NCBI RefSeq assembly: GCF_024734075.1 | Contig: NZ_CP102850.1 | Span: forward strand, 3,472,001-3,536,000 | DNA: 64,000 bases | Direction of reading: 5' to 3' | From: Gordonia mangrovi | GTDB lineage: Bacteria > Actinomycetota > Actinomycetes > Mycobacteriales > Mycobacteriaceae | Part shown: positions 43,241 to 51,003 of the stretch, one piece after another | How the letters are laid out: each line of letters begins with the position of its first letter | Numbering within the stretch: position 1 is the stretch's first letter | Made by a program: the position numbers and the translations under genes | Notes under the pieces: generated by a model | What the model was told of the DNA's origin: nothing | Databases searched by the model: none | Seen by the model: only the letters and a program-made list of their open reading frames with translations

Positions 43241-43675
43241 ATGGTCGGCGTGGCAGCGCGCAAACCGATCGATCCGGTCGCCGTGCGCGAGGCGGTCCTG
43301 GCTGTCGCGCCCTGGTTGCTCGACGAAGCCGTCGGCGCACCGTCGCGCGCCGAACTCGCTGCCGCGGTGCGCCTGAGCGTCCGCACCCTGGCCGAGCTCG
43401 CCCCCGGCAATTCCGTCGAGGTCCGGGTACCGCCCTTCGTGGCCGTGCAGTGCATCGAAGGTCCGCGTCACACCCGGGGAACACCACCGAACGTGATCGA
43501 GACGAGCCCCCGGGAGTGGTTGCTGTTGGCGACCGGACTCGCGGATTTCGACGAGGCCGTCGCCGCGGGTGAGATCAGTGCGTCCGGCCATCGGGCTCCG
43601 GCGATCGCCGAACTGTTGCCGGTCATCCCGCTCGATCGGGCTGCACGCCAGGGCACCGGGAACGATCAGGACTGA
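43241..43675 (+). CDS. Sterol-carrier-like family protein (Rv0807-like)
   Basis: Protein of about 144 residues. The SCP-like segment is LSVRTLAELAPGNSVEVRVPPF near residues 46-67, followed by VAVQCIEGPRHTRGTPPNVIE and PREWLLLATGLADFDEAV. This matches a small conserved protein that, from memory, sits before purF in mycobacteria (Rv0807). The MACS-like acidic N-terminus has no membrane span. The start is uncertain: ATGs at 43238 and 43241 and a GTG at 43250 are in frame, none with a strong ribosome site. Function unknown. Confidence 0.8.
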   Translation: MVGVAARKPIDPVAVREAVLAVAPWLLDEAVGAPSRAELAAAVRLSVRTLAELAPGNSVEVRVPPFVAVQCIEGPRHTRGTPPNVIETSPREWLLLATGLADFDEAVAAGEISASGHRAPAIAELLPVIPLDRAARQGTGNDQD

Positions 43676-43844
43676 GTGCCGTACCTCACATCGCGGAATA
43701 CCCGGTGGCGGCGCACCGCTGCATGATTCGCAATGGCGGGCTACCGGCCGGTAAACTCGGGGTATCTCCCAATCCGCCGACGTACAGCCGCGTCGACGTG
43801 TTGTCCCGCCGTGAGATGTGTAGAGCCCCAGGGAGCGCAGCCGC

Positions 43845-45422
43845 ATGACCGACTTGTCGATCACCAGCAAGAACCTTCTCGCGCCGGCGTGTACCTGCGG
43901 TACCGCCCCCATCTCCGATGAGCCGGAGAACGAGCCGCGCGAAGAGTGCGGCGTGTTCGGTGTGTGGGCGCCGGGCGAAGACGTGGCGAAGCTCTCGTAC
44001 TACGGGCTCTATGCGCTACAGCACCGCGGTCAGGAAGCGGCCGGCATCGCCGTCGGCGACGGCTCCCAGGTGCTGGTCTTCAAGGACCTCGGTCTGGTCA
44101 GTCAGGTCTTCGACGAACAGACCCTGGGCGCGATGGTCGGTCACGTCGCCATCGGGCACTGCCGGTATTCCACCACCGGCTCGACCACCTGGGAGAACTC
44201 GCAGCCGATCTTCCGGACGACCGCCGCCGGCACCGGCGTGGCGCTGGGACACAACGGCAATCTGGTCAACACCGCCGACCTGGCCAGCCGGGCTCGTGCG
44301 CTGGGCGTGATGAGCACCGCCGCGACGTCGGATTCTGACCTCGTCGGCGCGCTGCTCGCCCATGGCGCCGCCGACAGCAGTGTGGAGCAGGCCGCGATGG
44401 AACTGCTGCCGCTGCTCAAGGGTGCCTTCTGTCTGACCTTCATGGACGAGCACACCCTCTACGCGGCGCGTGACCCGCACGGCGTGCGCCCGCTGTGTCT
44501 GGGCCGACTCGATCGCGGCTGGGTGGTCGCGTCGGAGACCGCCGCCCTCGACATCGTCGGCGCCTCGTATGTGCGCGACATCGAACCCGGCGAACTGCTC
44601 GCCATCGACGCCGACGGGGTGCGCAGCTCACGATTCGCCGAGCCCACCCCACGCGGCTGTGTCTTCGAGTACGTCTACCTCGCCCGCCCGGACAGCGTCA
44701 TCCACGGCCGCTCGGTGCACTCCACGCGTGTGGAGATCGGGCGACGGCTCGCCCGTGAGTACCCGGCCGAGGGCGATCTGGTGATCCCGGTACCGGAGTC
44801 CGGTACTCCCGCAGCCGTCGGCTACGCCCAGGAATCCGGTATCCCCTACGGCCAGGGCCTGATGAAGAACGCCTACGTGGGACGCACCTTCATCCAGCCA
44901 TCGCAGACGATCCGTCAGCTCGGCATCCGTCTCAAACTCAACCCGCTCAAGGAAGTCATCCGCGGCAAGCGCCTGGTGGTGGTGGACGATTCGATCGTGC
45001 GCGGCAACACCCAGCGCGCGCTGATCCGCATGCTGCGCGAAGCCGGCGCGGCCGAGGTGCATGTCCGCATCGCGTCGAGCCCGGTGCGCTGGCCGTGTTT
45101 CTACGGAATCGACTTCGCCTCGCCGGCCGAGTTGATCGCGAATGGCATGGAATCCGAGGAAGGCATGGTGGAGGGCGTCCGTCAGGCCATCGGCGCCGAC
45201 TCACTCGGCTACATCGGGATCGATGAGATGATCGCCGCCACCGACCAGCCGGCCGACAACCTGTGCGCCGCATGTTTCGACGGTGACTACCCGATCGAAC
45301 TGCCCGAGGAGACGTCCATGGGTAAGGCGGTGCTGGAACAGATGCTGGCCAGCGCGGCGGGCGATGGCCGCGATCCGTTGACCGCCCCGAACGACAACGT
45401 CAGCGCGGTGATGCGGCCCTGA
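43845..45422 (+). CDS. purF: Amidophosphoribosyltransferase
   Basis: First enzyme of purine synthesis, 525 residues; makes phosphoribosylamine from PRPP and glutamine. The nucleophile Cys35 lies in REECGVFGVW after a 34-residue leader that is probably a cleaved propeptide. The glutaminase domain has LQHRGQEAAGIA and CRYSTTGSTTWENSQP. The phosphoribosyl domain has the PRPP loop VVVDDSIVRGNT near 378-389 and the C-terminal iron-sulfur-type cysteines in NLCAACFDGDYP. AGGGAG precedes the ATG. purM follows after 170 bases. Confidence 0.97.
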   Translation: MTDLSITSKNLLAPACTCGTAPISDEPENEPREECGVFGVWAPGEDVAKLSYYGLYALQHRGQEAAGIAVGDGSQVLVFKDLGLVSQVFDEQTLGAMVGHVAIGHCRYSTTGSTTWENSQPIFRTTAAGTGVALGHNGNLVNTADLASRARALGVMSTAATSDSDLVGALLAHGAADSSVEQAAMELLPLLKGAFCLTFMDEHTLYAARDPHGVRPLCLGRLDRGWVVASETAALDIVGASYVRDIEPGELLAIDADGVRSSRFAEPTPRGCVFEYVYLARPDSVIHGRSVHSTRVEIGRRLAREYPAEGDLVIPVPESGTPAAVGYAQESGIPYGQGLMKNAYVGRTFIQPSQTIRQLGIRLKLNPLKEVIRGKRLVVVDDSIVRGNTQRALIRMLREAGAAEVHVRIASSPVRWPCFYGIDFASPAELIANGMESEEGMVEGVRQAIGADSLGYIGIDEMIAATDQPADNLCAACFDGDYPIELPEETSMGKAVLEQMLASAAGDGRDPLTAPNDNVSAVMRP

Positions 45423-45594
45423 CGGGCCCCACATCGCGGTCCGATGCCCTGCACCGGGCGTCCGCCGGGTCGGGTAGCGTATTCGGCGTCGGGACTCGTG
45501 GGTGACCTCAGGTGCGAGCCGACCGTACGACCGACGGAGGCTCCGACGCCCGGAGATCCGACCACCTGGATTTCGACAAGGGGTGCTCAGCTAG

Positions 45595-46716
45595 ATGACC
45601 GATCGGGATTCGGCTGCCGACAGTCAGGCCAACGACCGCGGCACCGCGGGCGACGGCCTCTCCTACGCCGCTGCGGGCGTCGACATCGATGCCGGTGAGC
45701 GTGCCGTCGAACTCTTTGCCCCGCACGCCAAACGGGCGTCTCGCCCCGAGGTCATGGGCGGACTCGGCGGTTTCTCGGGTCTCTTCGCGCTGAAAGGCAA
45801 CTACCGTGAACCCGTCCTGGCCGCCGCCAGCGACGGTGTGGGCACCAAACTGGCCATCGCGCAGGCGATGAACAAACACGACACCGTGGGCCGCGATCTG
45901 GTCGCCATGTGCGTCGACGATCTCGTCGTGTGTGGCGCCGAGCCGCTGTTCCTGCAGGACTACGTGGCCGTCGGCAAGGTGGTGCCCGAAACCGTCGCAC
46001 AGATCGTGGCCGGAATCGCCGACGGCTGTGTCGATGCCGGTTGCGCGCTGCTGGGCGGCGAGACCGCCGAACATCCCGGCCTGATGGACGAGGACCACTA
46101 CGACCTGTCGGCCACCGCGGTCGGTGTCGTGGAGGCCGATTCGATCCTCTCGCCCGAGCGGGTACGTCCCGGCGACGTCGTGATCGCGATGGGTTCCTCG
46201 GGTTTGCACTCCAACGGCTACTCTCTGGCCCGCAAGGTGCTGCTGGAGTGGGGACACATGGATCTCGCCGGCCACGTCGAGGAGTTCGGTCGGTCCCTCG
46301 GCGAGGAACTGCTGGAGCCGACACGCATCTACGCCCGGGACTGTCTCGCCGTTGCGGCGGAGACCGATGTCCGGACCTTCGCCCACGTCACCGGCGGTGG
46401 ACTCGCCGAGAACCTCGCACGGGTCATCCCCGCCGGCCTCGTCGCCGAGATCGAGCGGGAGACCTGGACGCCGGCACCGGTGTTCGCGCTCATCGCGCAG
46501 CGCGGGCGGGTGGCGCGCGAGGAGATGGAACGCACCTTCAACATGGGCGTCGGCATGGTCGCCGTGGTCGCGCCGGAGGACACCGAGCGCGCCCAGGCGG
46601 TGTTGACCGCCCGACATGTGGACAACTGGGTTCTCGGCTCCATCAAGCGATCCGCCGAACCGAAGAATCCGGACCTGCCCCACGTGGTGCTCTCGGGGGA
46701 ACACCCCCGGTTCTGA
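45595..46716 (+). CDS. purM: Phosphoribosylformylglycinamidine cyclo-ligase (AIR synthetase)
   Basis: AIR synthetase of 373 residues; converts FGAM to AIR with ATP. Family marks are YAAAGVDIDAGERAVELF near residue 22, the GVGTKLAIAQ segment near 82, DLVAMCVDDLVVCGAEPLFLQDY near 100-122, LLGGETAEHPG near 152, and HVTGGGLAENLARVIP near 264. It forms the pair purF-purM, the usual actinobacterial order, and its GlycineSerine-rich ATP site matches PurL as the same superfamily. The ATG at 45595 has only a weak GGG-rich upstream region. Confidence 0.97.
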   Translation: MTDRDSAADSQANDRGTAGDGLSYAAAGVDIDAGERAVELFAPHAKRASRPEVMGGLGGFSGLFALKGNYREPVLAAASDGVGTKLAIAQAMNKHDTVGRDLVAMCVDDLVVCGAEPLFLQDYVAVGKVVPETVAQIVAGIADGCVDAGCALLGGETAEHPGLMDEDHYDLSATAVGVVEADSILSPERVRPGDVVIAMGSSGLHSNGYSLARKVLLEWGHMDLAGHVEEFGRSLGEELLEPTRIYARDCLAVAAETDVRTFAHVTGGGLAENLARVIPAGLVAEIERETWTPAPVFALIAQRGRVAREEMERTFNMGVGMVAVVAPEDTERAQAVLTARHVDNWVLGSIKRSAEPKNPDLPHVVLSGEHPRF

Positions 46717-46868
46717 CCGGGCGATGACATCGGACCGACCCGAACTGCCCGAAACGGCCTGAGGTCGAGTTCCCACGGGCCATTGGACCCTCGCGGCCGG
46801 CCGGCATCCGCGGTTCACTGACAGTACGCACCGTGAGACGTGCATACCCCTCGGCGAGAGGCTCTGTC

Positions 46869-47471
46869 GTGGACGCACCGATGAACACCGCGGACCGGGT
46901 CCGTCCGCTGGCTGCGGGCGCAGGGCTGCGGGCACTGTTGCGCTGTCTGTTCGCCACGCTCCGGCTGCTGTCGGCCGGGCGGGTCCATCTGCCCACCCAC
47001 AACGTGGGTCGCACCATCTGCTTTGCCGACGGCACCACCGGCCGGGTGTATCGCGAGACCGAGCTCGAGGTGGACACGGTCACCGAACCGACCACGTTGG
47101 TCGTCGCGTTCCGGCTGCGGTGGATCGGCTCCAACGCTTTCGCCCACCGGCTGTTCCGCGTCGAGAGCCTGTTGAACACCCCGCTGTTCGTGGGCTTCCC
47201 GGGCTTCGTGTCGAAGCTGTGGATGGCTGCGGACGAAGCCGGCCGATACCGCGGGGTATACGAATGGGACGACGCAGACCTCGCGATCGCCTATGTCCGA
47301 GCGCTGTGGTGGCCCCTGGCGCTGGTCAGCGAACGCAGCAGCATCTGCTGTCACGTGGTGCCCGACGCCCACCGAGACGAGGTGATCGCGACCATGGAGC
47401 CCGACCCCGATGACAGCTGCTGGTGGCGTCCGATTCGCAACGGGAGAACCGTCTGCGAGGAGTCGCAGTAA
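46869..47471 (+). CDS. Unassigned protein, possible YdhR-like dimeric alpha/beta-barrel protein
   Basis: Protein of about 200 residues. The segment FVGFPGFVSKLWMAADEAGRYRGVYEWDD near residues 113-141 (given in part: FVGFPGFVSKLWMAAD) resembles the end of a dimeric alpha/beta-barrel monooxygenase-like domain, where a strand carries the pattern P-G-hhh-K-hWh. A GTG at 46869 follows GAGAGG by seven bases and is preferred; in-frame starts also exist at 46833 and 46881. It is downstream of purM by 150 bases and converges on the DUF3073 gene. Function not known. Confidence 0.7.
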   Translation: MDAPMNTADRVRPLAAGAGLRALLRCLFATLRLLSAGRVHLPTHNVGRTICFADGTTGRVYRETELEVDTVTEPTTLVVAFRLRWIGSNAFAHRLFRVESLLNTPLFVGFPGFVSKLWMAADEAGRYRGVYEWDDADLAIAYVRALWWPLALVSERSSICCHVVPDAHRDEVIATMEPDPDDSCWWRPIRNGRTVCEESQ

Positions 47472-47638
47472 CCGTCCGTCAGCGTAGGCGGAGCGCCGAC
47501 GAGCCATCACGAAACCACACCTGGGTCGTCAGAAGGCGGGCACCGCTGCCCGGCTCCCGCCACTCAGGTGTGGCTTCGTGTGGTGCGCACCGAACCCGGT
47601 GCAGAGGCATGAGGGTCATGCCGACGTCGAACGGAGAG

Positions 47639-47815
47639 TCAGGCTCGACGCCACTCGTCCTCATCGGCCCACTCATCCACCGGATCCCGGCGATCCGCCG
47701 AGTCCTCCGACCCGGACAGCTCGCGCTGCAAGCTGTCGAAGTCGGTGTGGGGAGTGGAGTACTTCAGCTGACGAGCAACCTTCGTCTGCTTTGCTTTTGC
47801 CCGGCCGCGGCCCAT
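47639..47815 (-). CDS. DUF3073 family protein, 58 residues
   Basis: Small protein starting MGRGRAKAKQTKVARQLKYS, then TPHTDFDSLQRELSGS and an acidic end DEWADEDEWRRA. The basic N-terminus and acidic C-terminus are the DUF3073 pattern. From memory, it sits after purM in mycobacteria (Rv0810c), as here. GAGGGGG lies about nine bases upstream of the ATG at 47815. It is 58 residues, under the common 60-residue cutoff. The basic N-terminus may bind nucleic acid, but no function is known. The gene is transcribed toward purM. Confidence 0.87.
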   Translation of the reverse strand: MGRGRAKAKQTKVARQLKYSTPHTDFDSLQRELSGSEDSADRRDPVDEWADEDEWRRA

Positions 47816-47838
47816 ATGGGACCCCCTCGCACAATGAC

Positions 47839-47864
47839 GGGGCGGCCAAACATTTGGCGGCCCC
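47839..47864. other. Hairpin in the leader of the DUF3073 gene
   Basis: GGGGCGGCCAAA and TTTGGCGGCCCC pair with one mismatch and a two- to four-base loop, 24-49 bases upstream of the DUF3073 start. It lies in the 167-base gap between MOSC and DUF3073. It may be a leader hairpin or the end of the MOSC transcript; there is no T-rich tail on either strand. Confidence 0.4.
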
Positions 47865-47982
47865 GTTCTCTAGGTAGTGAATCTGTCGTGGCACCAGTTT
47901 AGCGCGCTCCTCTCGATAATGCGGATCGCCCTGCCGACACGCCGACAGCGACCGAGAATGCGCTGCGCAGAGCGCCGATGAG

Positions 47983-48633
47983 TCAGACCCGGGCGAGCTT
48001 CCGGGAGGCTTCGCGACGCACCTTGGGGGCGAGCCCCTCCTGGGCCAGCAGCACCGACAACGCATCGGCATCGGCCGCGGTGCCGGGGAGCAGATGGCGC
48101 ACCAGGACGCCGTGGCCGGGCCGGTGCACCACCCGCACGAGGTCACCGGCGCCGACGCTGCCCGGCCGCAGAACCCGCAGGTAGGTGCCGGTGTCGGCGC
48201 GGGTCATGAACCGCTTGACCCAGTTCGGTTCGCCGGACCAGGCGCTGAAGGTGCGGCACGGGGTGCGGGGGATCGTCGCCTCCACCACCAGGCCGTGGTC
48301 GCCGATCTCCCACAGCTCGCCCACCACCGCGTCGGTCGTCTCGAGCCCGTCGATGCGGAGGTTCTCGCCGAACCAGCCGTGCGGGAGTTCGCGACCCAAT
48401 TCGTCGGCCCACCGTTGTGCCTCGTGTTCGCCGTAGGCGTAGAGGGCCTGGTCGAGGCCGCCGTGGTGGGTGGTGTTGACGACATGGTCACCGACCAGTC
48501 CCTGGTCGGTGACCGGGACCCGACCCGATTGCGGGCGTTTGTCGATCGCGCTGGCGCCCACGTTGTCGAGGATCACATCATGACCGGCGGCACAGACGGC
48601 CAGGACGGTGCCGGTGCCGGGCTCGAGGCTCAC
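47983..48633 (-). CDS. MOSC-domain protein (YiiM-like)
   Basis: Molybdenum-cofactor-sulfurase C-terminal (MOSC) protein of 216 residues. Marks are DQGLVGDHVVNTTHHGGLD near residue 48-66, GWFGENLRIDG near 93, and IPRTPCRTFSAW near 135 with the conserved Cys. Family members bind molybdenum cofactor and take part in N-hydroxylated-compound reduction or cofactor delivery. The GTG start at 48633 overlaps the ygfZ stop by four bases. The conserved neighbours in mycobacteria, as I recall, lack this gene, so it looks like an insertion in the block. Confidence 0.85.
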   Translation of the reverse strand: MSLEPGTGTVLAVCAAGHDVILDNVGASAIDKRPQSGRVPVTDQGLVGDHVVNTTHHGGLDQALYAYGEHEAQRWADELGRELPHGWFGENLRIDGLETTDAVVGELWEIGDHGLVVEATIPRTPCRTFSAWSGEPNWVKRFMTRADTGTYLRVLRPGSVGAGDLVRVVHRPGHGVLVRHLLPGTAADADALSVLLAQEGLAPKVRREASRKLARV

Positions 48634-49808
48634 GAACCGCGTACCCCGCCGTGTCGGAGCCGTTCGACGGCGGCACGCCCGGCCTGCACGTGGTCGTCGG
48701 TGCGCACCGAGTCGGGGTCGATCCGGGCACTCACCGGATGTTCGCCGTCGACGAGCAGATCGACGTCGGGCCCCACCGACCGTTTCACGAGTGCAAGCGC
48801 GATCGGGCCCAGCTCGAAGTGATCGACCACTGTGCCGACCCGGCCGACGGTGCGGCCGCCCGCGGTCACCGGGTCGCCGGTGGCCGGCCGCTCGTCGGCA
48901 CTGCCGTCCAGATGCAGCAGGACCAGTCGCCGGGGGGACTTGCCGAGGTTGTGTACGCGCGCGACGGTCTCCTGGCCGCGGTAGCAACCTTTTTCGAGGT
49001 GGACCGCGCCGTGCGCTTCCGGACCACCGATCCAGTTGACCTCGTGGGGGATGGTGCGCTCGTCGGTGTCGACACCCAGCCGCGGCCGCAGGGCGGCGAC
49101 ACGCATCGCGTCATAGGCCCAGCTCCCGGCCATCCGGACGCCGAGTTCGGTGAGTTGCCCCCACCACGCCTGCACCGCGTAGTCGGGCACCACCAGATCG
49201 ATCACCGGCAGTTGCCCGCCGTCGCCGAGGCCGGGCATGACCCGCCAGAAACCGAGCGGTTCGTCCTCGTGGTGGAGTTCGGGCAGACTGCCGGCGGTGT
49301 ACACCTCGGCGTCCGGGGTCAGTTCCAGCAACTCCGCGATGGGGCCACTGAGAATGTCGGGGCCGATCAGCGTCAGCACGGCCATGTCGGGTCGCGCTGC
49401 GGGTTCGACCTTCGCCCAGAACACCATCTTGGTCAGGAAGTCCGTGAGCGGGCCGCCGCGGCTGCCCTCACAGTCGACCCAGGTGATCCCGTCGATGTCG
49501 GTCAGCACGAAATGCTCCTCGACGCGACCGTTCAGGTCGAGGGAGAGGTTCTCGGCGCTGTGCCGGTCGGCCAGCGACTCGACGTGCTGGCTGGAGATGG
49601 TGTGCAGCCAGGTCAGTCGGTCGGCGCCGGGGATCTCGATGACGGCCCGATCGGATCTGTCGACGATCACTGCGGTGCGTTGCGCTGCCCGCTGCTCCCC
49701 GAGTGGATCCCCGTAGTGCCAGGCGACGTGTAGCAGGTCGTCGGCGGGATCGGGACCGGGCACAGCGCCCTGGTCGGAGTACCTGGTCAGAATGGGTGAC
49801 GCGGCCAC
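48630..49808 (-). CDS. ygfZ: Folate-binding YgfZ/GcvT-like protein
   Basis: GcvT-fold protein of about 392 residues, YgfZ family, used in iron-sulfur cluster assembly or repair and folate binding. The signature KGCYRGQETVARVHNLG is complete near residue 275. N-terminal ADRLTWLHTISSQHVESL and WAYDAMRVAALRPRLGVDTDE are also typical. The GTG at 49808 is preferred because AGGA lies eight bases upstream; an ATG at 49817 is in frame. It overlaps the MOSC gene by four bases and is divergent from pabC. From memory, it matches Rv0811c in mycobacterial gene order. Confidence 0.9.
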   Translation of the reverse strand: MAASPILTRYSDQGAVPGPDPADDLLHVAWHYGDPLGEQRAAQRTAVIVDRSDRAVIEIPGADRLTWLHTISSQHVESLADRHSAENLSLDLNGRVEEHFVLTDIDGITWVDCEGSRGGPLTDFLTKMVFWAKVEPAARPDMAVLTLIGPDILSGPIAELLELTPDAEVYTAGSLPELHHEDEPLGFWRVMPGLGDGGQLPVIDLVVPDYAVQAWWGQLTELGVRMAGSWAYDAMRVAALRPRLGVDTDERTIPHEVNWIGGPEAHGAVHLEKGCYRGQETVARVHNLGKSPRRLVLLHLDGSADERPATGDPVTAGGRTVGRVGTVVDHFELGPIALALVKRSVGPDVDLLVDGEHPVSARIDPDSVRTDDHVQAGRAAVERLRHGGVRGS

Positions 49809-49882
49809 GCCATCCATCCTACGGGTCGACACGTTCGCGTCGTTGCGGGCGCAATGGCGCGTGGCGAGATTAGCCTCGTGCC

Positions 49883-50752
49883 ATGGCTGTTGCGCAGATC
49901 CTGGTGACCCTCGACGGCACGGTGCATGATCCCGACGTCCCGTTCCTGCACGCCGACGACCTCGCCGCGCTCCGCGGCGATGGCGTGTTCGAGACGCTGC
50001 TGATCCGGTCCGGACGCACCCGCAGGGTGGCCTCCCACCTCGACCGGCTCGAGCGCAGTGCCGCGATGATGGAATTGCCCGCACCGGATCGTGAGCAGTG
50101 GGGCGGGGCCATCGAAGTCGCCGAGAAGCAGTGGAACAGCGAGCACCCCGACGCGGAGGCATGGCTGCGACTGGTCTACTCCCGGGGCCGGGAGAGTGCG
50201 CCAGACGGCGGGCCCACCGCCTACGTGATGGCCGGGCCGGTCGCCGACCGGGTCGCCCGGGCCCGGTCCGAGGGAATCTCGGTGGTGACCTTGGATCGGG
50301 GGTTCTCCACCGATCTCGCCGATCGCGCACCCTGGCAGCTGCTGGGAGCCAAGACGCTGAGCTACGCCACCAACATGGCCGCACTGCGCTACGCGGCCAC
50401 CAACGGGTTCGACGACGTGATCTATCTCAGCAGTGAGGGTTCGGTGCTGGAGGGGCCGCGCTCCACGGTCGTCACCGTCACCGGGACCACGCTGACCACG
50501 CCGCCGCCGGAGGCGGGCATCCTGCCGGGCACCACCCAACGCGCGGTGTTCGAGACCGCGGCGTCCGAAGGGTGGACCACCCGCACCGACGTGCTGCGTC
50601 GCGCAGACCTCATAGCGGCGGATTCGGTCTGGTTGATCAGCAGTGTCGCCCTGGCCGCGCGCGTCACGTCGCTCAATCGCTACGTCATGCCGGTGTCACC
50701 GAACCGCCACGATTTCGCCGATTTGGTGGACCGGGCCATTTGCGTTGACTGA
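49883..50752 (+). CDS. pabC: Aminodeoxychorismate lyase-like PLP enzyme (class IV aminotransferase fold)
   Basis: Pyridoxal-phosphate enzyme of 289 residues, fold type IV. It fits 4-amino-4-deoxychorismate lyase, the step that makes p-aminobenzoate for folate. The PLP lysine is in LLGAKTLSYATNMAALR at about residue 156. ALRGDGVFETLLIRSGR near 30, SSEGSVLEGPRST near 187 and GILPGTTQRAVFE near 214 are family marks. The substrate assignment is by similarity to the conserved mycobacterial position (Rv0812); a D-amino-acid or branched-chain aminotransferase is the alternative. A -10-like TAGCCT ends six bases before the ATG, so it may be leaderless. Confidence 0.8.
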   Translation: MAVAQILVTLDGTVHDPDVPFLHADDLAALRGDGVFETLLIRSGRTRRVASHLDRLERSAAMMELPAPDREQWGGAIEVAEKQWNSEHPDAEAWLRLVYSRGRESAPDGGPTAYVMAGPVADRVARARSEGISVVTLDRGFSTDLADRAPWQLLGAKTLSYATNMAALRYAATNGFDDVIYLSSEGSVLEGPRSTVVTVTGTTLTTPPPEAGILPGTTQRAVFETAASEGWTTRTDVLRRADLIAADSVWLISSVALAARVTSLNRYVMPVSPNRHDFADLVDRAICVD

Positions 50753-50898
50753 GAATGATGGCGCATCGGGTCGTCCCCGGCGGCGGTGATCTGTGCTCCG
50801 CGCTGCCGAGGCGGGAGATGCGCCCCACAATTGAATCCAGGTGCGATCTGGCTGTGAGTGCTTGAACCGGACGATCCGCGCGGCGTAGCGTGGTCCGC

Positions 50899-50925
50899 AC
50901 GCCTACTACTTTTCGTAGTAGGCGT
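50899..50925. promoter_or_regulatory. Perfect palindrome in the cyd promoter
   Basis: ACGCCTACTAC, five loop bases (TTTTC), then GTAGTAGGCGT: eleven-base arms with no mismatch. It lies 78 bases upstream of the cydA ATG in the 250-base pabC/cydA gap. The TACTAC/GTAGTA half-sites recall BlaI/CopY-type operators, but a Rex-like or other redox regulator is also possible. It could instead be a hairpin in the pabC 3' end. Confidence 0.7.
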
Positions 50926-51003
50926 GGTTCGGTGGTCAGGAGTTCGCACAGCCGGACCGGCCCGTGCATCGCAGCCCGATGCACCGACTCTGATAGAGGC
51001 GAC

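Noticed and set aside
47479-47619. 46-residue minus-strand frame after DUF3073 (MTLMPLHRV...ALRLR)
   Set aside because: No ribosome site, codon use is unlike the neighbours (many A/T-ending third positions), and it lies in the convergent gap. I could not support it as a gene.
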